This document shows, one piece after another, positions 16,483-23,950 of a stretch of DNA of 64,000 nt. This DNA comes from Paenibacillus brevis (GTDB taxonomy: Bacteria; Bacillota; Bacilli; Paenibacillales; Paenibacillaceae). Each line of letters starts with the position of its first letter. The first letter of the stretch is position 1. The position numbers and the translations under genes are program-made. The notes beneath the pieces were generated by a model, which had not been told where the DNA came from, did no database searches, and was given only the letters and a program-made list of their open reading frames with translations. The DNA lies in the NCBI RefSeq assembly GCF_018919145.1, contig NZ_JAHLQJ010000001.1, positions 1 to 64,000 on the forward strand, in the 5' to 3' direction.

Positions 16483-17619
16483 TCATCCCTCCAGGTCTGT
16501 ATCCCGATAAAAGAGCATCATCGGCATCTTGTAAACATACGCAATAACGACAAATATACCAAGCATCATACCGACAATCACAAGCAGGCTGCTTACGGAT
16601 AAGCCGCCAATTCCTGTTATAACGTTGGCAATGTTGCACCCCGGCGCAATGCGGGAAGCTACGCCCATCAACAGGCCGCCAATGACGGCATGCGGTATTC
16701 TGGAAAGCTTAGGTATGCGAAGCTTGAAAGAACGACTAAGCAAGGCGGCCGTAAATGCACCAACAACGAGGAATATGATCAGGATCTCCTCCGGCCCGAT
16801 TCCGATTCTCGGAAAATTGGCAAACAAGCCGTTCAGATAGGTATTGTTGAGCACGACCTCCTCACCTGCCACCAGCGATAATGCCGTTGCTGCGACACGT
16901 GTCTGCGGACCGGTAATTCCAAAGTTGGACAGCACTGCGAATTGAATCGTTGCAAGGAGCCCGATCAGCACCGCAACCAGGCGAATATCCCAATGCGACT
17001 GTCTTAAAGGGTTCTTCTTCCAATCGGTGAAGGTATCCTTGAACCCTTGGAAGAAGGCCTTGACCCCATACTTTTTGAAGGCGATCAGGACCATGCCGCC
17101 TACGAGCAGCAGCGGAATCACCGCCGGAGGAAGCGGCAAGGAGAAGAAGGTATAGCCAGACTCCGAGACAGTCAGAGGCTGAATGAAGTAATCCCTGGCC
17201 CAAGGATCGTAGATAAAAGCAAAGATTAAATTGCCGATCATGGCAAACAGCAGCACAATCCAGAACTGAACATACCCCATTCCACAGCGGTACAACGTAC
17301 CCGAGCCGCATCCCCCGGCCATGGTCATGCCGATCCCGAACAGGAGTCCGCCGATCAGGTTTGTTCCCCCGATAGGCACCGTCCACACATCTGCGACCCC
17401 GCGGATTCCCAGACTAAGTACAGTCGCCCAGCCTACGAGGGAGACGGCTATCAGAACAAGCACTCCGTGTAAAATTCGGGTATCCCGTACTGTGATCCAA
17501 TCCCGAATGGAAGCCGTGAAGCAAAAATCGGCCTTTTGCAGCAGGAATCCATATAAAAAGCCGAAAATCCCGGCTATGATAAACGTGTCGATAGTAAAGG
17601 TCATCATAATCTCATCCAT
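16483..17619 (-). CDS. YeeE/YedE family sulfur-compound transporter (TsuA-like)
   Basis: A 378-aa membrane protein with about ten helices and two internal repeats. Conserved Cys motifs are present in both halves: LQKADFCFT, GGCGSGTLYRCG and APGCNIANVITG. In the family member TsuA such cysteines relay thiosulfate through the membrane. Here it sits between CcdA and cysteine synthase genes and near TusA, supporting thiosulfate or other reduced-sulfur uptake. The start is uncertain. The ATG at 17619 has no clear site, whereas ATGs at 17607 and 17604 lie behind GGATGAG. Confidence 0.9.
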   Translation of the reverse strand: MDEIMMTFTIDTFIIAGIFGFLYGFLLQKADFCFTASIRDWITVRDTRILHGVLVLIAVSLVGWATVLSLGIRGVADVWTVPIGGTNLIGGLLFGIGMTMAGGCGSGTLYRCGMGYVQFWIVLLFAMIGNLIFAFIYDPWARDYFIQPLTVSESGYTFFSLPLPPAVIPLLLVGGMVLIAFKKYGVKAFFQGFKDTFTDWKKNPLRQSHWDIRLVAVLIGLLATIQFAVLSNFGITGPQTRVAATALSLVAGEEVVLNNTYLNGLFANFPRIGIGPEEILIIFLVVGAFTAALLSRSFKLRIPKLSRIPHAVIGGLLMGVASRIAPGCNIANVITGIGGLSVSSLLVIVGMMLGIFVVIAYVYKMPMMLFYRDTDLEG

Positions 17620-17661
17620 TTCGTGTAAAAGTTTGAATTGCCCGGACGAGCTGAATTCAGT

Positions 17662-18369
17662 TCAGATGACAGGCTGAAAGTTAAACCACTCATTGAGCCA
17701 AAGTGACAGCACAGACAGCTTGTCTAAGAGCAGGAGCACTCCGAACACGATAAATATCCCTCCGCCAACCCTGGACAATACCCCGGTAATTTTTGACCAC
17801 TTTTTAAAGAAAGAATAGAATAAGGCGAAGCCCAGAAAAGGAATCGTAAAGCCGGCCATGTACACCAGCATAAGCAGCATCCCCGTTTCCGGCTCGGAGG
17901 CGGACAGACCGACAATGGAACTCAGCATCGGACCGATGCACGGTGTCCAGCCTGCGGCAAAGCCGATGCCCAGGATAAAAGAACCGGCATAGCTTCCGGT
18001 CTTTCCGGTTATATTCAGACGGCGCTCGCGCAAAAGCCACGAGGGAGAGATCAGTCCTAGCAAGACAAGTCCCATAACAAGCATTAATAATCCGCTACCT
18101 ATCCGGAGTTCCTTCTGGTATTCGATGAATAGACGTCCTATAAAGCTGGCCGAATAACCTAAAGCCAAATAGATAACCGAAATTCCGCATACGAACAGCA
18201 GGGTATGGAAAATAACTTTAATCCTTAAGCCGCTGCGCTGTCCCCCCTGAAGTGCGCCTGCCTCCAAACCGGTAATTCTGGAGAGGTAGACAGGAACGAG
18301 AGGGAGCATGCAAGGCGAAAAAAAGGAGAGCAGCCCGGCGGTACCTGCTAAAGCCAGTTGAACAATCAC
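17662..18369 (-). CDS. CcdA-type thiol-disulfide transmembrane reductase
   Basis: A 235-aa protein with six hydrophobic helices of the DsbD/CcdA family. It passes electrons from cytosolic thioredoxin to extracytosolic thiol proteins. The two redox cysteines are visible in FFSPCMLPLVP near residue 20 and GWTPCIGPML near residue 145. The GTG start is preceded by GGGGGAG. It is encoded directly after the TlpA-like lipoprotein, its likely redox partner, and before the sulfur transporter. This suggests that an extracytosolic rhodanese or TlpA needs recharging with electrons. Confidence 0.93.
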   Translation of the reverse strand: MIVQLALAGTAGLLSFFSPCMLPLVPVYLSRITGLEAGALQGGQRSGLRIKVIFHTLLFVCGISVIYLALGYSASFIGRLFIEYQKELRIGSGLLMLVMGLVLLGLISPSWLLRERRLNITGKTGSYAGSFILGIGFAAGWTPCIGPMLSSIVGLSASEPETGMLLMLVYMAGFTIPFLGFALFYSFFKKWSKITGVLSRVGGGIFIVFGVLLLLDKLSVLSLWLNEWFNFQPVI

Positions 18370-18388
18370 CAGCCATCTCCCCCTTCCC

Positions 18389-18937
18389 TTAGTTCTTGCC
18401 TATCTGAATCAACGCATCCAGCTTCCCGACGAACTCCTCTCCGGATTGCATCGCACTGGGTCCGATCAGCTTCTCAACAATACGGCCCTGCCGATCCACC
18501 AGGACAACCGTAGGCACGGCGAGCACTCCCAGTGAACTGCTGGCTATTCCGTCAAGATCAAAGTAAGCCGGCATCTGCAAACCGTACTGTTCAATAAAGC
18601 CTCTGGCTCCATCCACAGAGTCGTCCGGTGTGACATTGACGGAAATAAAAGAGAGTTCATCGCTGTATTCCGAATACAGACTATCGATATACGGAATTTC
18701 CTTCTGGCAGTAATTGCACCACGAAGCCCAGAAACTGTACAGAATTGGGCCGTCGATGTCAGAGGTATTCAGCAACTCGTCACCGCTCCGGATCGCGGCC
18801 AATTCAAAGCCTGGCACGGCTTCTACCTGTTCCTTGGCAACATCTGCAACGGGAGTCGGGGAACTGCCGGAACAGCCCGAGATAATCACCGCGACAAGTG
18901 ATAAGCCGGCCAAAAAGTTCTTTATGTTTTTCTTCAT
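18389..18937 (-). CDS. TlpA/ResA-like thioredoxin lipoprotein
   Basis: A 182-aa extracytosolic thioredoxin-fold protein. The signal peptide ends in a lipobox (IISGC near residue 22). The redox motif WCNYC sits in FWASWCNYCQKEIP, and the later cis-Pro region is AVPTVVLVD. The ATG at 18937 is preferred because GAGGG sits 8 bases before it; a GTG five codons upstream coincides with that site. It precedes ccdA by 19 bp, and CcdA would keep its Cys pair reduced. In this operon it may reduce persulfide or disulfide sulfur carried by the rhodanese lipoprotein. Confidence 0.9.
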   Translation of the reverse strand: MKKNIKNFLAGLSLVAVIISGCSGSSPTPVADVAKEQVEAVPGFELAAIRSGDELLNTSDIDGPILYSFWASWCNYCQKEIPYIDSLYSEYSDELSFISVNVTPDDSVDGARGFIEQYGLQMPAYFDLDGIASSSLGVLAVPTVVLVDRQGRIVEKLIGPSAMQSGEEFVGKLDALIQIGKN

Positions 18938-18958
18938 TTCTTTATCCCTCACTGGATA

Positions 18959-19219
18959 TCAGTTCTTCTTCAAATAGATATGATAATTGCCATCCTCTTC
19001 TATAATGCCGAGAAATTCGGCTAACTTGTTCATCTTTACAGCAGCGGGGATCGTCTTCGTGGCGATCGTATGGTCGGTCACCTCAACGACAATTTCACCA
19101 GGCTCGGCTTTCTTCAACCCCTTCAATGCCAAATCCAGGGTATGTGGGCATACCTCCCCGATGGCGTCGATGACATGATCTTTTTTCAACTTGCTCAAGT
19201 CTTCTTGGGTATAGCTCAT
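18959..19219 (-). CDS. TusA-family sulfur carrier protein
   Basis: An 86-aa protein of the TusA/YeeD/SirA fold. The conserved sulfur-accepting Cys is in IGEVCPHTLDLALKGLK near residue 24. The usual CPxP is here CPHT, so the second Pro is missing. It would carry persulfide sulfur in the cytosol. The ATG overlaps the end of the upstream rhodanese gene by 4 bp. TusA-YeeE pairs are known for thiosulfate uptake, matching this operon. Confidence 0.9.
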   Translation of the reverse strand: MSYTQEDLSKLKKDHVIDAIGEVCPHTLDLALKGLKKAEPGEIVVEVTDHTIATKTIPAAVKMNKLAEFLGIIEEDGNYHIYLKKN

Positions 19220-19605
19220 TTTGCCAACTTCCTCTCCAGATTTTTCATAGAAAATGATGTGACGACATGCTCTGGCCCGTCAACAACGTCCGCTTCCCAA
19301 GCCAGCATGCCTCCGGCATAATTGTGCACCTTCTGAATACCCTCCGATTGAAAGTATTTGGAGACCTCAAGGCTTCTTCTGCCACTACGGCAAACAAGGA
19401 TATATTCCGCCTCTTTGTCGAACTGGTCGATAAGTTCCGGAATTTCTCCCATAGGGAGGAGCGGAATGCCCGGAATATGGGCTTCCTGGTATTCTTCGAG
19501 CTCACGAACGTCAATGATATAAATATTCCGCTGCTCCGGATCATTCCATATTTCTGCGAGCTCTGCGGCACTCACATGGGAGACTCCTTCAATGGTTTCA
19601 GGCAT
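19216..19605 (-). CDS. Single-domain rhodanese
   Basis: A 129-aa rhodanese-like sulfurtransferase without a signal peptide, so probably cytosolic. The active-site loop is VCRSGRRS, with the persulfide-forming Cys near residue 74, and DVRELEEY is the family's N-terminal motif. The ATG at 19605 is chosen; AGAGGAG lies 12 bases upstream, and an alternative TTG directly abuts it. It overlaps tusA and probably hands sulfur to TusA. Confidence 0.9.
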   Translation of the reverse strand: MPETIEGVSHVSAAELAEIWNDPEQRNIYIIDVRELEEYQEAHIPGIPLLPMGEIPELIDQFDKEAEYILVCRSGRRSLEVSKYFQSEGIQKVHNYAGGMLAWEADVVDGPEHVVTSFSMKNLERKLAK

Positions 19606-19625
19606 TGCTGTTCGCAACTCCTCTC

Positions 19626-20642
19626 TTATATTTCAATATCCGTATCCGCCGAGTTCCCCCACTCTGCCCAAGAACCTTCATAAGGCCTGATATCCGAATA
19701 GCCGAGCAGCCGAAGGGAGAAATAAGAGTGGGATCCCCGCACATTCGTCTGGCAGTATGGAATAACTGTTTTATCTTCCACAACGCCAATCGCTTCAAAC
19801 TGCTGCTTCAATTGCTCATAGCTTAAAAATTTCTCCAAGCCTTCTTCATTCTCGGCTACGGCCGTGGTCCATTCTTTGTGAACCGCTCCGGGAAGGTGGC
19901 CGCCCCGCTGATTTTCTCTCAAGTCGGTGCCTTCATATTCCTCTGCAGAGCGCGTGTCGAGAAAGACGACATCAGCCGTACCGATTGCCTGCTCCACCTG
20001 CACTTTTGTCGAGACGAGGTTCTCGTTGGCTTTGGCTACGAAATTACCCTTTTCCGGCGTGGCCGGATCGATGTCGATATCCTGCCCCTCCGTCAACCAT
20101 GCGGCATAGCCGCCATTCAGCACCTTTACCTGATCCTGCAGGCCATAATATTCAAGCGTATAGAAGACGCGCGTTGCGCTCAGGGCGTTGCCGTCATCAT
20201 AGACGACAATCGTCGAATCCTGATTGACTCCGGCATTCTGGACGACTTCTGTGTACTTATCCTCCGGCAAAATAAAGCCGGCAATCTCATTGTCAGGGTC
20301 ATTCAGTTGCCCGCTGCTCAACGACACAGCACCCGGAATATGGCCTTCCTCGTAGCCCTTAGACCGGGCATCAATAATCACTACAGCGGAATCATTCAGA
20401 TGCTCCGCCACCCAGGAGACATCCGCCAACAGATGGGCGTTCGGATAATCAGAAGGAGATTGCGTTCCATCATCACTGTCCTTCACCTGACTGTCATTTG
20501 TGCGCGATGCATTCACGGCGCTTGAGCTCGTGTCTTTTGCCGCAGAATTTCCGCCGCTGTTGCAAGCCGTTAGGACCAGAATAAATGAAAATACAAGCAA
20601 AGCTAAGCTTGTATAGCGACGGTTAGTGTTTGTTTTATTCAT
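19626..20642 (-). CDS. Two-domain rhodanese lipoprotein (thiosulfate sulfurtransferase-like)
   Basis: A 338-aa exported lipoprotein with lipobox LVLTAC near residue 27 and tandem rhodanese domains (about residues 70-185 and 205-330). The first domain is catalytically inactive (VVYDDGN replaces the Cys loop). The second has the active loop PYCQTNVRGSHS and the family motif DTRSAEEYEG. This is the thiosulfate or 3-mercaptopyruvate sulfurtransferase layout, but anchored outside the cell. It heads the sulfur operon and could process thiosulfate before uptake. GGGAGAG precedes the ATG. Confidence 0.9.
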   Translation of the reverse strand: MNKTNTNRRYTSLALLVFSFILVLTACNSGGNSAAKDTSSSAVNASRTNDSQVKDSDDGTQSPSDYPNAHLLADVSWVAEHLNDSAVVIIDARSKGYEEGHIPGAVSLSSGQLNDPDNEIAGFILPEDKYTEVVQNAGVNQDSTIVVYDDGNALSATRVFYTLEYYGLQDQVKVLNGGYAAWLTEGQDIDIDPATPEKGNFVAKANENLVSTKVQVEQAIGTADVVFLDTRSAEEYEGTDLRENQRGGHLPGAVHKEWTTAVAENEEGLEKFLSYEQLKQQFEAIGVVEDKTVIPYCQTNVRGSHSYFSLRLLGYSDIRPYEGSWAEWGNSADTDIEI

Positions 20643-20677
20643 GTAGCCTCTCTCCCTTTACTTTAAAAATTTGTATT

Positions 20678-20738
20678 TCAAGCTTGATTTAACTTGATTT
20701 GAAACATATACTAGCATTATTCCTATCGAATAACAATG
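20678..20738 (-). promoter_or_regulatory. Sulfur-operon promoter with inverted-repeat operator
   Basis: On the minus strand, TTGTTA and TAGTAT are spaced by 17 bp. TTATTC-N5-GAATAA at 20717-20733 is a 17-bp inverted repeat covering the -35 end and spacer, a good position for a repressor. Two direct CTTGATTT copies lie just downstream. A sulfur regulator such as CymR is a guess from context. Confidence 0.5.
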
Positions 20739-20803
20739 ATTATTTTTAGCGAACTATTTTTGATGATTGTACAATGAGTTTTATACACAAGGAGAGTATA
20801 ATT

Positions 20804-21865
20804 ATGCGGATTGGACGGATTTCAAATATGGGGCGGAAATGGCTGATTTATTGGAGTGTATTGGCGTTGTTTAGCGCCATCCTTACGTCTTGCGCACTGG
20901 AGACGAAAGAAGAGGCTGAAAAGCGGCTGAAGGACACTGGATCAGCAGGGAAGCTGACATCCGTGCAGTTCTATGTTCCTGTGGAGAATGAGAACAAAGT
21001 TGCTATCGTAGATATAGCTGACGCCTCTGTCGTTGGAGAGATTGAGGTTGGCGAAGGACCGATGAATACGGTCTTCTCCAGTACCATGCGGCAGGCCTAT
21101 GTAACCAACCATCTGAGCAGTACGGTTTCCTTTATCGACACGATGAATTTGAAGCAGACGGCAGAAGTGGAAGTCGGACCCATGCCTCACGGGCTCATAC
21201 TGTCACCGGATAACAAGACTCTCTATGTCGCTACGGTGGCCGACCAATATCTTTACGTTCTGGATACCCAGAAGGCAGAAGTCACGCAAACTATCGATAT
21301 GGGAGAAGGCGCCAAGACCAACTACATTGCCTCTTACGGCAAAACGATTTATGTCAGCGATCATGAAAATGACAAGGTTTATATCGTCGATATGACAACA
21401 AACTCCTTGGAGAGAACCCTTTCTACAGGAAGCTTGCCTCGTGCAGTCAAAGTGTCTGGCGATGGCAGCAAGCTCTTTGTTCCGACCGCGAATGACGGCA
21501 ATCTGGAAATCTATGATACGGCTACGGGAGAGCTGCTTCAGGTCATAGCCGCTGTGGAAGGAGCAACGGATGTCGTCATTACAGAAGATGAATCTGTAGC
21601 AGTAATCAGCGGTGTGGAGGGAAATGCCGTAGCATTCCTTGATTTGAAGAAAGGCCAGGCGCTTGCTATTATAGAAGACTTGCCGGGAGCCAAGCATCTG
21701 GCCTTTAACCGGCTGGAGAGCAGGGTTTATGTTACATTGAGCGAATCCGATGAAGTCGCTGTAATTGATATGGAAAGCCGCAAGGTGGAGTATAAGCTTG
21801 AAGTAGGCGTACGCCCGCATGGCATTCAGATAAAGGCGCTTCCCGGTATTGGCGGCAGTTGCTGA
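20804..21865 (+). CDS. Beta-propeller lipoprotein (YVTN/NHL type)
   Basis: A 353-aa lipoprotein (lipobox ILTSC near residue 31) built of about seven repeats. Each has the pattern of YVTN beta-propellers, for example NKVAIVDIADASVVGEI, KTLYVATVADQYLYVLD, KLFVPTANDGNLEIYD and SRVYVTLSESDEVAVID. AAGGAGAG precedes the ATG at 20804. It is divergent from the sulfur operon across about 160 bp. The function is unknown; such propellers serve as binding or scaffold domains at the cell surface. Confidence 0.88.
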   Translation: MRIGRISNMGRKWLIYWSVLALFSAILTSCALETKEEAEKRLKDTGSAGKLTSVQFYVPVENENKVAIVDIADASVVGEIEVGEGPMNTVFSSTMRQAYVTNHLSSTVSFIDTMNLKQTAEVEVGPMPHGLILSPDNKTLYVATVADQYLYVLDTQKAEVTQTIDMGEGAKTNYIASYGKTIYVSDHENDKVYIVDMTTNSLERTLSTGSLPRAVKVSGDGSKLFVPTANDGNLEIYDTATGELLQVIAAVEGATDVVITEDESVAVISGVEGNAVAFLDLKKGQALAIIEDLPGAKHLAFNRLESRVYVTLSESDEVAVIDMESRKVEYKLEVGVRPHGIQIKALPGIGGSC

Positions 21866-21870
21866 TATGG

Positions 21871-21890
21871 AGGGGGCATTAAGCCCCCCG
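21871..21890. terminator. Possible shared terminator hairpin
   Basis: GGGGGC and GCCCCC flank an ATTAA loop between two convergent genes. The T-run is weak on both sides, so this is a likely but not certain transcription end. Confidence 0.5.
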
Positions 21891-21892
21891 CT

Positions 21893-22849
21893 TTATTCGG
21901 TCTGCCAAATGCGCGCTCCCCGTCTTAACTTCAGGCGCTTGTAAAGCTCAGGCAGCGCGACGCCAAGCAGCACCAGCAGAACCCCGAACCACTGGATCAG
22001 GCTGACATGCTCATGCAGCACAACACTGGATAGCATTACCGCAACCGGCAGCTCTGAGGCGCCAAGGATGGCGGCCATACCCTCTCCGGTATGAGGAACA
22101 CTGATGGCAAACAGCAGTGGCGGCAGGAAGGCACCGAGCAGCCCAAGGAAGAAGCCGTAAGGAAGCAGCCCCGAAAACAGGGTTCCATCAAATAGGAACG
22201 TCGGCGGGAATAAGATAAATACAAGCACCATACCCCCGCTGATCATCCAGCCGCTGCGGTACACCGGATTGGCATTCGGAACGGCCTTTCCGCTTAGCAG
22301 AACGAATAAAGAGTAGCTGACGGCTGCCAGAAGTCCGAATACGATCCCCCGCCAGTCATATCCCCCATCCATGCCCCGCTCAAAGACACCTGCCGCAAGC
22401 AGGGTTCCAACAAACAGGACGAGCAATGTGAACATGACGATTTTTTGCGGTCGCTTGCGCTGGATAATAGTCTGAATAAGCACGCCCATCCAGGTGAACT
22501 GGAAAAGCAGCACGATAGCGAGTGAATTTTCAATATAATGCAGGGATTGGTAATATAATAGCCCGGTTACCGCCGTAGGCGCACCGGCTGCAAGCAGGAT
22601 CAACCGTTTCTTCCACGTTAATGCTTCCATAGTATGCTGAACCGCCGCATTTGAAGCAGCCCGGCTTCCTAATCGCTTCTCCCTTAACTTGACGACTAAG
22701 ACAAGCAGCCAGATCAGAACAAATCCAGTCAAGAGCTGACTCCCCACAACCTCACCGAGCGAGTATCCTTGCCCATATGCCTTGGTGACAATCGTTGACA
22801 GTACGCCATAACTGATTGCACCTGATAATAAAAGCAGTTTATTTTTCAT
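21893..22849 (-). CDS. EamA/DMT-family transporter under a purine riboswitch
   Basis: A 318-aa membrane protein with ten predicted helices in two EamA repeats (about residues 1-145 and 165-305). The second repeat carries the family's GASELPVAVMLSSVVLHE block. DMT proteins of this type export or exchange small metabolites. The leader holds a guanine-class aptamer and an overlapping terminator. A ligand-ON arrangement would fit an exporter of guanine, hypoxanthine or a related purine, by analogy with PbuE, which belongs to a different family. TCAAGGAGG precedes the ATG. Confidence 0.85.
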   Translation of the reverse strand: MKNKLLLLSGAISYGVLSTIVTKAYGQGYSLGEVVGSQLLTGFVLIWLLVLVVKLREKRLGSRAASNAAVQHTMEALTWKKRLILLAAGAPTAVTGLLYYQSLHYIENSLAIVLLFQFTWMGVLIQTIIQRKRPQKIVMFTLLVLFVGTLLAAGVFERGMDGGYDWRGIVFGLLAAVSYSLFVLLSGKAVPNANPVYRSGWMISGGMVLVFILFPPTFLFDGTLFSGLLPYGFFLGLLGAFLPPLLFAISVPHTGEGMAAILGASELPVAVMLSSVVLHEHVSLIQWFGVLLVLLGVALPELYKRLKLRRGARIWQTE

Positions 22850-22909
22850 TACCTGTTTTGTCCTCCTTGATGTTATAAATTTCTACGACCAAGAGCTGAA
22901 GCCGAACAC

Positions 22910-22979
22910 AAAAAAACTTCCTTACACGGAATATTGATCGTCCATCACTTTTCGATCAAATATTCGTAGTAAGGAAGTT
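22910..22979 (-). terminator. Riboswitch expression-platform terminator
   Basis: In the RNA, AACTTCCTTAC...ATTTGATCG pairs with CGATCAATATT...GTAAGGAAGTT and is followed by seven U. Its 5' arm reuses the 3' halves of aptamer stems P1 and P3, so the terminator and the ligand-bound aptamer exclude each other. This predicts read-through when ligand is bound. Confidence 0.88.
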
Positions 22980-23030
22980 TAGGCTTCCTGTAGAGACCTC
23001 CGCCCCTATCCTTGGCAGAGTTATACGAAT
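22962..23030 (-). ncRNA. Purine riboswitch aptamer, guanine class
   Basis: The three-way junction matches the xpt-type aptamer. P1 is ATTCGTA/TACGAAT, P2 CTCTGCC/GGCGGAG with loop AAGGATAGG, and P3 AGGAAG/CTTCCT with loop CCTAAA. J1/2 is TAA, J2/3 reads TCTCTAC, and J3/1 TAC ends in the specificity base. The residue equivalent to position 74 is C (complement of G22969), which pairs with guanine or hypoxanthine; adenine switches have U. The U at position 51 is kept, so it is not a deoxyguanosine variant. Confidence 0.93.
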
Positions 23031-23068
23031 GAAAATTGTTATGCTTAGCTTTCAGACCAGCACGTCAT

Positions 23069-23097
23069 ATTATGCAACAAGTATCATCACTAGTCAA
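23069..23097 (-). promoter_or_regulatory. Promoter of the riboswitch-transporter transcript
   Basis: On the minus strand, TTGACT (23092-23097) and CATAAT (23069-23074) are spaced by 17 bp. Transcription would begin about 30 bases before the aptamer. Confidence 0.75.
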
Positions 23098-23202
23098 GCG
23101 GGTTAGTATAATTATCGTTCCCTTGCCAGGACATTCAGCAGGCGAACGGATTACGTAATATTCAATAATATTCTCCCCATGACTTGCTTCTTCAACCCAA
23201 AT

Positions 23203-23236
23203 ACAGCACCCGCCGGGAATCCCCGATGGGCGCTGT
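23203..23236 (-). terminator. Hairpin after the carbohydrate operon
   Basis: ACAGCGCCC pairs with GGGTGCTGT about 35 bp after the end of the beta-phosphoglucomutase gene. Only a weak T-run follows, so this is a plausible rather than certain terminator. Confidence 0.5.
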
Positions 23237-23270
23237 CCGCTAGACTTGTCTAACGTTTTCGTAGCTGGTA

Positions 23271-23945
23271 TTAACGGGTCCCTTGATCCGAGTATGCCTT
23301 CCGTATTTCCTCAAGCTTGAGCCGCGAGGTATCCGGAACCAAATAGTCTGCTTCATGCAGAAATGCCGGTGCTCCAACCCCTACCGAGAACATCCCGGCC
23401 TGATTGATCGCCTCGATCCCTGCCTCGGAGTCCTCTACGCCGATGCAAGCCGCATAAGGAACACCCAGGGCATCGGCGGCATTCAGGAAAGTCTCCGGAT
23501 GCGGCTTGCCAAAGGCAATGCGCCCAGGGTCCACAATATACTCGAACGCCTCGGTAAGTCCCAGCTTGTCCAAGACGAAGGTTGCATTCCGGCTGGCTGA
23601 TCCCAGGGCGATCCGCAGCTTGCTTGCCTGAATCTCCTCAAGCAGTTCCGTGATACCGGGAAGGATGTCGCTGGGACGAATCGCTTCAATCAACTCACGG
23701 TAATGATTGTTTTTCCTTGTTGCCCACTGCTCCTTCTCCGCATCGGACAAGCTTAGGGGGTGCGGGCTGGCAGACAGAATCCGTTCCAGCGATTCAAGCC
23801 GGCTCACTCCCTTGAGCTGCTCGTTCAGTTCTCTGTCCACGGAAATGCCAAGCTCTTCTCCAACTTGCTTCCAGGCCAGATAATGAAATTCGGCGGTATC
23901 CGTAATGACTCCGTCCAAATCGAAGATAAAGGCTTGCGGCTGCAT
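23271..23945 (-). CDS. pgmB: Beta-phosphoglucomutase
   Basis: A 224-aa HAD-superfamily enzyme that converts beta-glucose 1-phosphate to glucose 6-phosphate in the cytosol. The catalytic motif is FDLDGVITDTAEFH, with nucleophile Asp9 and acid/base Asp11. The cap holds the substrate loop EQLKGVSR. Motif II is GSASRN, the Lys is in FGKPHPE, and the Mg site is GVEDSEAG. This closely follows the Lactococcus beta-PGM pattern, giving good confidence over a generic HAD. It is the last gene of the sugar operon. Its substrate comes only from phosphorolytic enzymes, which makes the GH3 gene upstream interesting. Confidence 0.93.
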   Translation of the reverse strand: MQPQAFIFDLDGVITDTAEFHYLAWKQVGEELGISVDRELNEQLKGVSRLESLERILSASPHPLSLSDAEKEQWATRKNNHYRELIEAIRPSDILPGITELLEEIQASKLRIALGSASRNATFVLDKLGLTEAFEYIVDPGRIAFGKPHPETFLNAADALGVPYAACIGVEDSEAGIEAINQAGMFSVGVGAPAFLHEADYLVPDTSRLKLEEIRKAYSDQGTR

Positions 23946-23950
23946 GTTGG

